DNA from: Apium graveolens
Lineage: Eukaryota > Streptophyta > Magnoliopsida > Apiales > Apiaceae
Length of the DNA: 64,000 bases
Assembly: GCF_009905375.1 (NCBI RefSeq)
Contig: NC_133650.1
Span: forward strand, 67,821,648 to 67,885,647
Reading direction: 5' to 3'
The notes beneath the pieces were generated by a model that ran no database searches, was not told where the DNA came from, and was given only the letters and a program-made list of their open reading frames with translations. Shown one piece after another: positions 34,713 to 47,108 of this stretch. Within the stretch, counting starts at the first letter, position 1. Each line of letters starts with the position of its first letter. A program made the position numbers and the translations under genes.

Positions 34713-37700
34713 CTAAGCAGATTTAGATAAAGAACCTGAAACCATTCCAAGTTCATTTACCAATCTTGTAAAAGTGGCTTCACACAATGGTTTTGTGAAG
34801 ATATCTGCTAGTTGTTGATCTGTTGGAATAAAGTGCAATTTCATTGTACCTTCATCCACATGTTCCCTTATGAAGTGGTACCTGATGCTGATGTGCTTTG
34901 TCATAGAGTGTTGAACTGGATTACCTGTCATAGCAATAGCACTTTGATTATCACAGTAAATAGGGATTTTGAAATATGTTAACCCATAATCCAGTAACTG
35001 ATTTTTCATCCAAAGAATCTGTGCACAACAGCTTCCTGCAGCAATATATTCTGCTTCTGCAGTTGATGTGGAAATTGACTTTTATTTCTTGCTAAACCAA
35101 GAAACCAATCTGCCTCCAAGAAATTGGCAGCTTCCACTTGTGCTTTTCCTGTCAATTTTGCAACCTGCAAAATCAGCATCTGAGTAACCTATTAGTTTAA
35201 AATCTGATTCTCTGGGATACCACAATCCCAGATCAGCTGTTCCCTTAAGATACTTGAATATTCTTTTTACAGCTGTTAAGTGAGGTTCTCTTGGATCTGC
35301 TTGAAATCTTGCACAAAGACAGGTAGCATACATGATATCAGGTCTACTAGCAGTTAGATAGAGTAGAGAGCCAATCATACCTCTGTAATCAGTAATATCT
35401 ACTGATTTACCAGTATCCTTGTCCAGTTTTGTTGCAGTGGCCATGGGAGTGGATGCACTTGAACAATCTTGCATTCCAAATTTCTTCAACAAGTTTCTGG
35501 TGTACTTAGTTTGACAAATAAAAGTGCCTTCTTCATTCTGCTTGACTTGAAGGCCCAGAAAATAGCTAAGTTCCCCCATCATACTCATCTGATACCTTGA
35601 CTGCATCAGTTTGGCAAACTTCTTGCAAAGTCCGTCATTTGTAGACCCAAAAATGATATCATCAACATAAATCTGGACCAGAAGTAAGTCCTTTCCATGG
35701 TTGAGGTAGAACAGTATTTTGTCTATAGTCCCTCTGTTGAATCCACTTTCCAGAAGAAACTGAGCTAAAGTCTCATACCATGCTCTGGGAGCTTGCTTAA
35801 GTCCATAAAGTGCTTTATCAAGCTTGTAGACGTAATCTGGATGTTTGGAATCTACAAAGCCTGGAGGTTGTTCAACATATACTTCCTCTTCCAATTCTCC
35901 ATTGAGAAAAGCACTTTTCACATCCATTTGAAAGACAGTAAACTTCTTGTGAGCAGTATAAGCCAAAAATATCCTTATGGCTTCTAATCTAGCAACTGGT
36001 GCAAATGTTTCATCATAATCAATTCCCTCATGTTGAGAATATCCTTTTGCAACCAGCCTTGCCTTATTCCTTGTAATTATGCCATCACTGTCAGTTTTGT
36101 TTCTGAATACCCACTTTGTACCAACAACAGATCTATTCTTTGGTCTTGGCACTAGGGTCCAGACTTTGTTTCTTTCAAATTCATTTAACTCTTCCTGCAT
36201 TGCTTGCACCCAATCAGCATCTTGAAGAGCTTCTTCCACTTTCTTTGGCTCAATCTGAGAGAGAAAAGAATTGTAAAGACATTCGTTTGAAGTACCTGTT
36301 CTAGTGTTGACACCTGCATCAGGATTTCCAATTATCAAATCAGGTGTATGTGATTTAGTCCACTTCCTTGCAGATGGAAGGTTTTCTCTAGAACTGGATG
36401 CTCCCCCATGATCCATGCTGTCTTTATTTTCATTTTCTGATGCTCCCCCTGAAACTATGCTCTCTGAGTTGGATTCTTCAGAATTTAGATTTTCAGCACT
36501 ATCAGAACTTGGCTTATCAGAACTTGACGAATCAGAACTTGAAGAGCAGAAGTATGTTCTGATGCTTCTTGAGATGTGGTAAGATCTTGAGTATGCTCCC
36601 CCTGCATAGGTGCATCTTCCTTTGGCATAGTCACCACAGTTTCAATAACATCAGAGTTTAATCCATCAGAGTTTACAGTATCAGGACTTAGACTGTCAGG
36701 ATTTTCAGTATCAGAATTTGAGTCTTCATTTTCAAATTTCAACTGATCATGGTCAATAAAATCTTCAAGACCAGTAATCTTCTTGTCATCAAAAGAGACA
36801 TTGATAGATTCCATGACCACTTTTGTTCTCAAATTATAGACTCTAAAGGCTTTTGTGGAAAGTGGATATCCAACAAATATTCCTTCATAAGCTTTTATAT
36901 CAAACTTGGATAGCTGTTCAGGATGAGTCTTGAGAACAAAACACTTGCATCCAAATACATGAAAGTACTTCAGATTTGGCTTCTTTTTCTTCACCATCTC
37001 ATATGGTGTTTTTCCTTGCTTGTTAATGAGTGTTGCATTTTGAGTAAAATAAGCAGTCTGCACAGCTTCAGCCCAGAAATAGGTTGGAAGCTTTGCTTCT
37101 TCAAGCATTGTACGTGCAGCTTCAATGAGAGTTCTATTCTTCCTTTCAACAACTCCATTTTGCTGTGGAGTTCCAGGAGCAGAAAATTCCTGCTTAATTC
37201 CATGGTTTTTACAGAACTCTTCCATTATCAAATTCTTAAACTCTGTGCCATTATCGCTCCTTATTGTTTTCACAGAATCTTTGACCAATTTATCCAGATG
37301 TTTGACATGATCAATCAAGATAGATGCAGTTTCACTTTTTGTGTGCAAGAAATACACCCATGTGTATCTAGTGAACTCATCCACTAAGACCAATGCATAT
37401 TTCTTCTTTGCAATAGACATGACATTTACTGGACCAAATAGATCAGCATGTAATAGATGATAAGGCTCAAGAATTGATGATTCAGTTTTGCTCTTGAATG
37501 AAGATTTTCTTTTTTTGGCCTTCTGACAAGAATCACAAAGGCCATTAGGAGCAAATACTGACTTTGGCAGTCCTCTCACAAGATCTTTCTTGACCAGCTC
37601 ATTTATATTGTTGAAATTTAAATGAGAGAGTTTCTTGTGCCAATTCCAGCTTTCTTCAATTGATGCTCTACTCATCAGACAGATTGCAGAACCATCAGTA

Positions 37701-38056
37701 CTTGTTGAAAGCTTAGCTTCATAAATGTTACCACGCCTGTATCCTTTCAGAATAACCTTGCCTTTAGATTTACTCACAACTTCACAGTGTTCTTCAAAGA
37801 AATCAACATGATAACCTCTGTCACAGATTTCACTTATACTCAGCAGATTGTGTTTAAGTCCTGAGACCAGAGCTACTTCTTTAATGATGACATTCCCAAG
37901 ATTGATATTGCCATATCCCAATGTTTTTCCAATGTTGCCATCTCCATAAGAAACACTTGGGCCAGCTTTCTCCACAAAGTCTGATAGCAGGGCTTTATTT
38001 CCAGTCATATGTCCTGAACATCCACTGTCCAGAACTAGGATATTTTTCCTGTTGCC
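34713..38056 (-). pseudogene. Element B pol (PR-IN-RT-RNase H), broken
   Basis: In order: protease DSG (LDSGCSGHMTG, ~38030), the pre-integrase His/Cys domain (WHKKLSHLN...CDSCQKAK), integrase with HADLFGPV, SDNGTEF and NGVVERK, a Ser-rich linker, RT with YVDDIIFGS near 35660, and RNase H ending at 34713. Catalytic residues are all present. Breaks are few: a frame change near 36540, where three AAGTTCTGAT motifs lie, and a stop at 35082-35084 just after VSWFSKK at the RT-RNase H border. This makes B less decayed than A or D, in keeping with its lower LTR divergence. Confidence 0.92.
36501..36540 (-). promoter_or_regulatory. TCAGAACTT motif cluster in B integrase-RT linker
   Basis: Three ATCAGAACTT copies are spaced 15 bp apart (36501, 36516, 36531), with related ATCAGAGTTT and ATCAGGACTT forms at 36648-36725. 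The slot matches the CCGACGGAT cluster of A at 5925-6031. Read on the minus strand each copy encodes SSD. Confidence 0.65.
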
Positions 38057-38095
38057 CTGCAATCACAAAGACCATTAATTATTAGTTTTAAGGAC
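38057..38095 (-). other. Intron-like gag-pol junction of B (39 nt)
   Basis: On the minus strand the segment begins GT after a TGG codon, contains CTAATAATTAATGG (branch-point-like CTAAT) and the gag stop TAA, and ends ATTGCAG before the first pol codons. Gag and pol are in the same frame here and the segment is 39 nt, a multiple of three, so removal keeps the frame. A and D, where the frames differ, have 38 nt. Confidence 0.45.
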
Positions 38096-40412
38096 CCAGA
38101 CTTGCTTGGATCCTTTGGCCTTATCAAGTTTGTTAACATTTGCAGCGGATTTAGCATCAGAGTTTATGTTAACATTTTTCTTATCAGAACTTACACTATC
38201 AGACTTTGAATCAGAATTTACACTAGAAGGAACAATGGAAACTTTCTTCAAAGAAGGTTTTATTTGATAATAATCATAGTACAAACTATGATATTCCTTA
38301 CAAGTATAAATGGAATGCCATAAACTACCACAATGAAAACAAGGATTTTGTGGTTTATATCTAACAAACTGACTCTTAACTCCTGATTTTGAAGGTAAGG
38401 AGTTTATGTTCTTATTCTTCCTGCAAAAAGAAGCCAGATGGTTAGAACTTCCACAGTTATGACACGTTTTCCTAGGAGTATCAGGAACAGGTTTATAATC
38501 ATTGCTTTTATTCACACCTTCCTTTCCATTCCTATTTTTCCTAGGTGATTTAACCTTGTTTGCATTCTTAACATCTTTCAGCTTTTGCTTAAGCTGCTTC
38601 TTAGTCATTAAGCCTACGTTTACTTCAGCTATCTTTTCCTGTTTTAGTTTGACAGAAGTTAATTCCACTTTAACTTCTGATTTCACATTATCAGACTTTA
38701 CAGTTACAAACTTAACAGGTTTTAACTTTGGCTTTTGCTTAACAACAGGCTTAATTTCTACAGTTCCTTTATCATTCTTATCCTCTCCATAACCTAAGCC
38801 CTCTTTCCAATTTTCACTACTTAGCAAATTTTGAGTTGTTCTGCCAGAGTTAGTTCAAGTCCTGATTATCTCTCTTTCCTTTTCTAACTCAGTTTTTAGA
38901 GATTCATTCATTTTTAGCACTTTATCCCTAACATAAAGAGCATCATCTCTATCCTTCTGAGTTTGATGGAACATAACTAACTCTTTTTCTAAGAAATCGT
39001 TTCTTTTCTTAAAAACAAGATTTTCAGAAGTTAATCTTTCACATGTTAAAGTTTGATCTCTATAACTAACAAACATGGTTTTAAGATATCTTCTCAACTC
39101 ATTAATATCATCAGTATGAAAAGCATAAGTAGTCTGAGGTACCTTTATTTCAGCAGCTTCAGAACTGCTCTCAGCACTTTCTTTATCAGCATTTGCCATC
39201 AATGCATAGTTCTCCTCACTTTCAGAGTCTGAGGTGTCTGTCCAGCTTTTCTGCTTTGTGACAAAAGCCTTGCCTTTGTCACCCTTTACCTTCTTGCAAT
39301 CAGGAGATATGTGGCCTTTCTCACCACAGTTATAGCATTTGACATTGGTATAATCTCCTCTATCAGACTTTCCTCCTCTGCCCTCAGATCTTCTGAAATT
39401 CTTCTTATCAGAACTTGTGCCTTTCCTGGAAAACTTCTTTCCCTTCCTGAACTTCCTGTATGCAATCTTTGTAATCCCTTTCACCATAAGAGCACACAGC
39501 TTCATCATCTCCTCATCAGCATCAGTCTCAGGCAAGCTTCCAGAATCTGAGTCATCATCACTTTCAGAATTTGATGACTCAGTATCAGACTTTGTGAAAA
39601 GAGCTTTACCCTTATCTTTCCTTGAGGTAGCTGCCTTGGGGAATTCTTCTTCAGCCTTAAGAGCAACTATCCTTGACTTTCCTCCTTTCCTCTTGCTTCT
39701 TTGTTCCATCTCAAGTTCATGAGTCTTGAGCATTCCATAAATTTCATCAAGAGTTGTTTCATCAAGACTGTCGTTGTCTCTTATTGTTGTTGCCTTCAAA
39801 TCCCAACATTCAGGAAGAGCTAAACAGGAATTTAAGGTTTGAATCTTCAAGATCATACTCCTTATTAACCAGTGACAGATCATTCAAGAGTTTGACAAAT
39901 CTATCATATAAATTAGTCAATGACTCATTAGCCTTTGAGTCAAAGTGTTCATACTCTTGAGTGAGTATTGTCTTCCTGTTCTTCTTAATTGTATCAGTTC
40001 CCTGACACCTTGTTTCCAGAGAATCACATATCTCCTTAGCAGTCTTGCAGTTAATTACCCTGTTTGACATTACATTATCAATAGCACTATGCAGTAAGTG
40101 TCGTACCTTAGCATCCTTAGCAATTGATGCGATATCTTCAGCAGTATAATCACTCTTCTCCTTTGGTACGGTCTTTGCTGCTTCACCTGCAACTGCAACA
40201 GCGAGCTTGGTTGGTTTGTGAGGTCCTTCCTTGATTCTATCAAGATATTCTGGATCTGAAGCTTCCAGAAACATGGTCATCCTCACCTTTCATATGGCAT
40301 ATTCAGATGGTCTCAGTATGGGAACTCTGATGGTTTCATACCGACTTTGAATTTGTGTCTTTGGAGGTTCTTCAGTTTTGGTAGGCTTAGTTGGAGTTTC
40401 TGTGTCAGACAT
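38075..40412 (-). pseudogene. Element B gag, broken
   Basis: The ATG at 40410-40412 starts MSDTETPTKPTK; the capsid region follows (EYEHFDSKANESLTNLYDRF). One Arg/Lys-rich zinc knuckle (CYNCGEKGHISPDC) lies at about 39297-39337, then a coiled-coil segment, then CHNCGSSNHLASFC and CFHCGSLWHSIYTC near 38422-38465 and 38300-38340. Breaks: stop at 40290-40292 (a Trp codon changed to TGA), a one-base insertion near 39833, and a stop at 38855-38857. The natural stop is TAA at 38075-38077. TATCAGAACTTA-type motifs lie at 38182 and 39407. Confidence 0.9.
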
Positions 40413-40454
40413 GATTGTGTTTGGATCTTTAACTGTATGTGCGTTAACAAATAA

Positions 40455-40466
40455 GCTCTGATACCA
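40455..40466 (-). other. Element B primer-binding site (tRNA-iMet)
   Basis: On the minus strand TGGTATCAGAGC lies two bases after the end of the 5' LTR at 40469. Confidence 0.9.
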
Positions 40467-40468
40467 CT

Positions 40469-41082
40469 TGTTAGGTCACACACACTGTAGAGGGGGTGAA
40501 TACAGTGTAAAATACAATCAAATCGAACTTTTAATATTTCAAGTAACAGAAAAAAAACTTTATTGAAACAATAAACTCTGTTATAGTATGGAACTGTTAC
40601 CTCTCAGTGATGAACAAATATCACGAGAGCTGCTAAGGTTACAATGAATAATCTTCTCGAATATGATAACACTTATAGTGTAAACCCTATGTCTGTGTTT
40701 ATATACTACACAGTTACAAGATAATCGCTATTTGATATGGAATATAATTCTGCTTCCTAAAATATATCAATCAAATATCTTTTCTTCCAAGTATTCTATT
40801 CTTCATAGAATTCCTTCTTCATGCATATCTCTTCTTATGTTTATCTTGATCTTCTTTCCTTTAATCAGCTACTGTCCTTATCTGAACGTCCTTCAACACT
40901 TAAGTTCTGATATCCATCTTCTGATGATTATCTCCTGATAATATAAGTACTAATATCCTTAAGTCCTGACTTCCAGTATAAGTACTGATTCCCAGTTAAG
41001 TACTGATTTGTCCTGTTAAGTAAGATCTGAAAAAACTAAACATAAATCATATTAGCCATGATATTATCAAATATATCTAACA
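40469..41082 (-). repeat. Element B 5' LTR
   Basis: 614 bp, the promoter-bearing LTR of the minus-strand element. It matches 13387-13998 with about 12 substitutions and one 2-bp indel by eye. AAGTTCTGAT-type motifs lie at 40902-41020. Confidence 0.93.
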
Positions 41083-41991
41083 ATATAGTCCCGACGGATG
41101 ATGATCAATTATCCATCGAGTGAGTAGCTTATGTAATAATGAGTTTGTAGCACATTTCTGCATACACCTTGTTTAGATTCTGTAGTAGCACTCAAGTCAT
41201 GTTGACTTTAATTAGATATGCAGAATAGGTTTATTAATTGTACATAGATGATGTCTTGTAATTCTGTATAAATGAAATGAAGTCGAGTGCCAGATTACTA
41301 CCCGACGGATAAACAACAATGCCACTCGACGGATGATCAACTAGGCAACCCGACGGATGATCATGTACCCGACGGATAATCAATTTGAACAGCAGTTGAC
41401 AGTGACAACACAGTCACATGCGTCAGGTGTATGCAAAAGGAATGTGGAAGCCTATTGAACTGGGTTTTAGAGAACAAAGAAGCATTGCCATTTCCATGCT
41501 ATTATCAAGATATTCAAAGATGCTGGAATAGAGTAATGAAGCAGCAGAGTATTAGACTTGATAGATTTTTGTTTTATTATCTTATTTTATTACTTTGTAA
41601 TCTTGGTGATATATAAACCAAGAAAGCAAATAGAACAACAAGAACACTAAGCAAATAAATTCTTAGAGAAACATTTGTAAGCTGTATTCTTAGCATTTCT
41701 CTGTGAACTTAGTTGTTCATATTTATAAGCAGCTGTGAGCAAATCTTGCTACACAGAGTTCTCTTGATATAATATATATCTCTGGTGGTACATTCAAATC
41801 CACCAGAAAGTTTTTAAAGACTTGTGTTTTTAATTATTTGTGTTTTGATTTTACTAACTTCTTATTCCGCACTTTGCAAATCAAACATTTATATATTATT
41901 AAGATAGAACATTTTATAATTTGAGAAAAAGGTTCAAGAATTCCATTCAACCCCCCTTCCATAATTCTTGTTGCATTGTTAGGGATTAACA
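41083..41991 (+). repeat. Element A 3' LTR, second part
   Basis: The LTR resumes after B with the duplicated ATATA (41083-41087) and ends ...GGGATTAACA at 41991. Together with 13266-13386 it gives 1025 bp, against 1027 bp for the 5' LTR. Motif copies lie at about 41090, 41112, 41301, 41325, 41349 and 41368. Confidence 0.93.
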
Positions 41992-42012
41992 ATTTATTCA
42001 AATATTTTAACA
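41992..42012 (-). repeat. Old copia LTR, remaining end
   Basis: ATTTA (41992-41996) is the A target duplication, and the next 16 bp finish the old LTR on the minus strand, which would begin TGTTAAAATATT at 42012. The boundary is inferred. Confidence 0.45.
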
Positions 42013-43136
42013 ATACCAATATTTTTGAGTAATTAAACTCCAAAATATATATTTAAATTGTTACTATTGTTATATAATATTTAACTTGGAAACTAATTTG
42101 GTAGCATGTTATTTTAGTGAGACCATGCACTTTAATTTTTTCATATTTTCTATAAGTTCCCCTTTTTTGGGGAATCACAGTTTTTTGCTTGATTAAAATT
42201 AAAACAAATATTAATCTTGTGAGTTGTGATAATAAATTTGTATATTTATATTGACAGGAATTGAATATAACGTAATTTTTTTTATTAATATCTGTAAAAT
42301 ATTGATATATTTATATTTATATTATTATATTATGATATGAGAGAAAACTAATGAAAGATAAGCATATTGTTGCATCCTTAGAAAATTAGAAAATCTTTTG
42401 CAAGATTAGAGGTTCATGTCCTTTATAATTTTGGTTTAATTTTAATATAATATTATTTAGTAACATAATACTGAAGAAGATCAGAATAGGTATAAATTTC
42501 CAATAAATTTTGCTAATGAGATAATCCACAATCAGCTTCTGTCATGGTTAATTAATTCAAAATTTATACAACTATATTATAAATTAGGTTAGTATATCCA
42601 AACCAATATATAAAATTTTGCGGGTGAATTACGTCAAATATTGGAAGAATAATTACTACCTATTTATTATACCCTATAAATCAAATTATTATTATTTTTT
42701 TTCAATTGGCTTCATTCTTTATCAATTGGTATCTTTAATTGCATGTTTTATTGGACCAAACAAATTCTAGATTTAGGGTTTCAGATTTTGTTTCTGCTCA
42801 TCAGACTTGAAGGTGTGATTTTAAGTTACTACTGCCACTAATTGCAAATCAAATGACCAGAAAAGAAAACAAATAATACAAAATTATATTTTTTGGGTCA
42901 TAAATTTATAGAATGAATTAAAAGTTTCACAATATAAATAAGTCTCATATGAAAATAATTATGAGTTAAGATATGAATTATATGTTCAATTTCATATTGA
43001 TTAAGTACATTACATATTTTGATATGTCATTATTTATAACTTATAACATGCAACACACATTTACACACACAAGCTTGGTCTTCACTGGAAATAGTCCCTT
43101 TATTATTTTGAGTGAATATAAGGTTGCGTAAATTAT
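42013..43136. other. AT-rich intergenic DNA
   Basis: No ORF, RNA gene or clear transposon end is seen. It is the first chromosomal DNA outside the nested stack and ends with the solo-LTR target duplication ATTAT (43132-43136). Confidence 0.6.
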
Positions 43137-46100
43137 TGTAATATCCGGGTTATTACGTGTAATTATTTTATCAATAAATGATTATTATATGATTATTATG
43201 TGATTTTTGGTGAATTATCTATTGATTGATATTGATATTTAGATGTCTATATATGAAAAGATATGAGTAAGTTAATTTTAATATGTCCAGAATAAAATAT
43301 ATATAATCGTGATATTTTTCTGGTAATTTTTAGATCGATATATCATTTTATAATGATTTATAGATTTAACAATTATTTTCTGAATAATTACAAAACTATT
43401 TTATAAAACCCGGAATCGTCCAACTTCAACCGTTTTTACGTTTTACAACCCGAAACTCTTCGGAAAACTCCTTCATAACCTAACGTGGATATTCTGAACA
43501 TTTTTCGTGTTCTAACTTTTTCAATCCGGATTACGGTTTGACCCGTACGCGTCCCAGCATACAATTTTGAATACGATAATCATTTTGATATATCAACAAG
43601 ACCCGTATTCTCAAAAGAAGGGATATTGATACATTATTTTCGTATAAAGTGTTTTATAAGAAGGTCGGTTTGGATAATTATCCAATACGGGTATCAAAAC
43701 GGATCGTTTTTGCAGTTACTTAGTGGCTAAGTAACTAATTTATCGATCCAATACGATTCAACACGAACCAATATTCCATAAATATATATAGCTCTTTTCT
43801 TATTTCATTTAATTCGTATAATCATAACCAGACAATAATAACCAGTAAAATACAGAGAAAACCCGAATTAAACGTTACGTTCTTGAAAATCAAACGCACA
43901 AACGAAGGCGTTATCGAACTCTGATTTAAGCGTGCCATATACCAAATCAAAACTCTCGAAAATCTCTTTCAGAATCAATCAACTATTTTAGTATAGAAAT
44001 CAAGTTATTTTTCTTATTTAATTGTTTTATTTCGAATTATTTAATGATTAAAATAGAAATTTTTGTTCTTGATGTTGTTATATGATTTGATGCTAGAATC
44101 ATGTAGATAATTTTATTCTGGTCATTTTGGTATATTATATGTCAAATTTGGAGTTCAATAATATGTAGAAATTAAGGTTTAATTATGTGAATCATTAAAT
44201 TAGGGTCTATGTTCTTGAATAATTTTAATAGAAATTTGGGGATTTTTAATTGTGGAATTCTGGGTTGAAACGAGATATACCAACAGATAGATCATGCAAT
44301 AAGTAATCTAATGGTACCACTGGTTTTAACAAACGTTTCCTGTAAGGCTTTGATCGGAAAATCGAAGTTCTCCGGCGGCGGGACTTCGATTAGATTTTCC
44401 GATCAAAATAACTAATGTTTGCTGATTCTAGTAACACAGAAGTGTTCCTGGCATCGTACTCTATGATTCTGCATGTTTTTAAATTAATCTGGGCTCGAAT
44501 AAGATTTTCCGGCGAGCTCGGGGTCGCCGGCAATGGCGACCGTCGGCGTAGGTCGGGGACGGCGACAAAATTACAAAAATGCCCTGAGTTTTGCAAAATT
44601 TATGTTTCAGTCCCTGTACTTTCAGAAATTAAAAAATTAATATTTCTATTTACTAATTTTCAGAAATTACATTTTTTTAAAATTTTCAAAAATTGATTAT
44701 AATTATTCTGAAAATTCAAAAATTCATTAATTCTTTCTGAAAATTATTTTTAATTTAAAAATAAATCTTAATTATTTAATTAATTAATTTTAGTTGATAA
44801 TTAATTATTTAATTAGTCAATTATTTTAAATATTAATTGATTAATTAATTTAATTAATTATTAATTGATTTAATAATTATATTTAATTATTTATTTTTGA
44901 TTTAAAAATCCTGAAAAATAGTTTTGAACTTTAAAATATTATTTAAAATTATTTTCAAAACTCGATAATTAGTATTATATCATTTTAAAGTCAGATTCGG
45001 GTGTTCGAACCCTGTTATTTAAATTATAAAATGATTCAGAGACCCGTTTTAATTCCGAAGTATGTTCAGAAATTCATATTAAATACTTGGAAAATCATTT
45101 TAACCCCTAGTCTTCTTCGAATATTTATTTTAATTGAATATCTTAAGTGCTACGTGTTATATGTGATCTGATTGATGCATAATATGACTGTATGTGCATT
45201 GTTTGACAGTTTTATTCATAACTTTCAATCCGTACATCGGATTTGGGTGAAACGAAGGGTAGTTAGAAACTTGTAACGAATAGAACGAGATGAGATTGAG
45301 TATTGATAAAGAAATGTGATGTTTAACAGAGGAAGCGAGACGTAGAAAAGGAAAGCTAGTGGTTGGCAAGTGAATACCAGTAGTAGAGTACGAGTAAAGT
45401 AAAGGTGAATTGATAAGGCAAGTGTTCCTATTCTCCCTGATTATATTGCAAGTATTTTGAACTCTTTTCATTATGTCGCAATTATTCCAAATAGTTCTTA
45501 TTCTATATTGCAAGTACATTGAAGTACTTAACCCTAAACCTTGATTCTTATTGATCTTGAGCCATAAGCCTTATTCTTCGTAAATCATTGATTGTTGAAC
45601 TCTCAGATACGAACCATACATATACGATACTACTCCACAAATACATATATACCACCTACTAATTTTTGATATGGATTTGTTCAACATACGAACCCTATTG
45701 TCTTGTATAACACAAGACCAATCCTTGTCACCTTGAACCCTTGGTCTTCTACTTTCTGATTCTTTCTTTGATTGAAAGCCAATCTTTATGATTCCATTGT
45801 TATACCTTCTTGGAATTATGAATCACCCTATGCTTCGAGATCAATATTGTTTATGATTCAGCTTATTGATTTACATTGTTTATCATATTGTTATTCTGGA
45901 ATTGGATTGTTTTTAAATATGGACCAAATTCGTGGCCGAACCAAATTCGTGGTCATAATAGACAAATGTGTGTCTTAGATCTAATATATAGAGCAAAGCT
46001 GGGAGTTTCGCTCGGGGTTAGTGCGTGACTGATCAGCAGCCTAACCTTGGTTTTTAAAATGAAAGTTAATATCTAATTCTTATCATTGCTTATCAGGAAA

Positions 46101-46547
46101 CTTGATTTCTTATATCATTTCAATTGATCGTTGTTAATGTCAGTGACTGTCATTATGACTTGCTGAGCTAGTTAGCTCACTCTTGCAAATCTGTTTATAT
46201 TCTTTTTCAGTGAAAAAGGAAACTGGTGGTAGCGAGGATCCCCAAACAAGTGTGCGAGCTAGGTATCCAGGTTGAGATGGAATAAGCTAGCAGTTGATGT
46301 TTGGCTTAGTTGTGTTAATAGTTTTAATAAAGTTTACTTCCGTTGTAAGATAAATAAACTGGAATTTGGAACGTTGTAATATAAATAAGGTTGTGGTTTG
46401 TGGGCATACTTTAAACTGCATCGATCCGTGGATTATGGTAAGTAGGGTCATTGCATATATATTATTATATTCATAGACAGGTTTAAATATGGTTGGTGTG
46501 TGTGTTGTGGATCCCAAACTTCTGACCCGAGTTTAGAGGGCGTCACA
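43137..46547 (+). mobile_element. Solo LTR of a Tekay-like gypsy element
   Basis: The 3411-bp segment starts TGTAATATCCGGG, ends AGAGGGCGTCACA and is flanked by the perfect 5-bp duplication ATTAT (43132-43136 and 46548-46552). No gag, pol or second LTR is present, so it is a solo LTR left by recombination between two LTRs. The termini resemble those of element C in the same reading sense (TGTAATAACCCC...GGGTGTTACA), which suggests a related gypsy chromovirus. A 120-codon frame at 45157-45519 looks like chance. Confidence 0.85.
44351..44405. repeat. Imperfect hairpin in solo LTR
   Basis: TGATCGGAAAATCGAAGT (44351-44368) pairs with the right arm ACTTCGATT...TTTTCCGATCA (44383-44405), which has a 5-base insertion. 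The loop is GC-rich. It may form a stem in LTR RNA. Confidence 0.65.
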
Positions 46548-46559
46548 ATTATACCCTCC

Positions 46560-46780
46560 CCATATATATTTTTTTTATCGTAGATAACCCGTAGCCGCTA
46601 TCCTTTGGGTGCACACTGAGTTAATCCTACGGGCTCACACAATAGCCTGCAAATTACATGAACAAAGATAAACCGCATTTAAACGACAGGTTCTGACCCA
46701 GAAATCATAATCATAAATTCTCCTCCAATGCGATTCGAACCTCGAACCTGTGTCCAAGAGGATAATTTTCCCCTGCATAT
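46560..46780 (-). mobile_element. SINE fragment (5'-truncated, tRNA-derived)
   Basis: On the minus strand a B-box-like GGTTCGAATCG, preceded by CCTCTTGGACACAG, leads through CTGGGTCAGA... and GCGGCTACGGGTTATC to an A-rich tail (ATAAAAAAAATATA). This matches in pattern a SINE type widespread in eudicots. I see no A box at the expected distance, so it is probably truncated at the 5' end. It starts about 12 bp beyond the solo LTR. Confidence 0.5.
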
Positions 46781-47108
46781 TTATTGTTGGTTGGTTATAC
46801 AATTTTATTATAATCGAACTTCAGTCCATAATCTTTTAAGTATTAATGATTATAATTTTATCGACAACTTATTAAAAAGTTATATCTATAATCTGAAATG
46901 ATTATAAGGGTTTTTTTTAAAATACAATATTTTTAAAATATATTTCAAAAATAGTTTTTGTCACAGTATGTTATACAAATAAACAAAATATAAACTCATT
47001 CAATCTAAATAAATGATGTTCAATCTAAATAAATGTCCTCAATGAAGTTTACAGTATAACAGATTCCCTTTAATGTGCAAACACAATATTAGAAGAAAAG
47101 AACAGGTA
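46781..47108. other. 3' flank of methyltransferase gene
   Basis: AT-rich DNA downstream of the methyltransferase stop. Nothing else is recognised; a direct repeat TTCAATCTAAATAAATG occurs twice at 47000-47032. Confidence 0.5.

Larger units (their letters stand above)
13387..41082 (-). mobile_element. Element B: second SIRE-like copia, split by C
   Basis: Ends TGTTAGGTCACAC (13387) and ATATATCTAACA (41082) are flanked by the 5-bp duplication ATATA (13382-13386 and 41083-41087). It lies in the 3' LTR of A and is itself split by C at 16259-30639. Without C it is about 13.3 kb with gag, pol, spacer with a small ORF, and envelope-like ORF, all on the minus strand. It differs from family A in LTR, protein sequence and interspersed motif. 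LTRs differ at about 12 of 612 bp by eye. Confidence 0.95.
988..41991 (+). mobile_element. Element A: SIRE-like copia retrotransposon, split by B
   Basis: Both ends are defined: the LTR starts TGTTGTGG at 988, ends ...GGGATTAACA at 41991, and is flanked by the 5-bp target duplication ATTTA (983-987 and 41992-41996). Without the inserted element B it is about 13.3 kb: 5' LTR, tRNA-iMet primer site, gag, pol (PR-IN-RT-RH order, so Ty1/copia), spacer, envelope-like ORF, polypurine tract, 3' LTR. Every ORF has stops or frameshifts, so the copy cannot work on its own. Element D is a second copy of the same family in the opposite orientation. Confidence 0.95.

Noticed and set aside
45157..45519. 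120-codon frame on the minus strand
   Set aside because: It is inside the solo LTR with no recognisable domain, and its composition matches AT-rich non-coding DNA.
46720..46780. tRNA gene on the minus strand
   Set aside because: Only a B-box-like sequence is present, with no A box or cloverleaf; it fits a SINE fragment.
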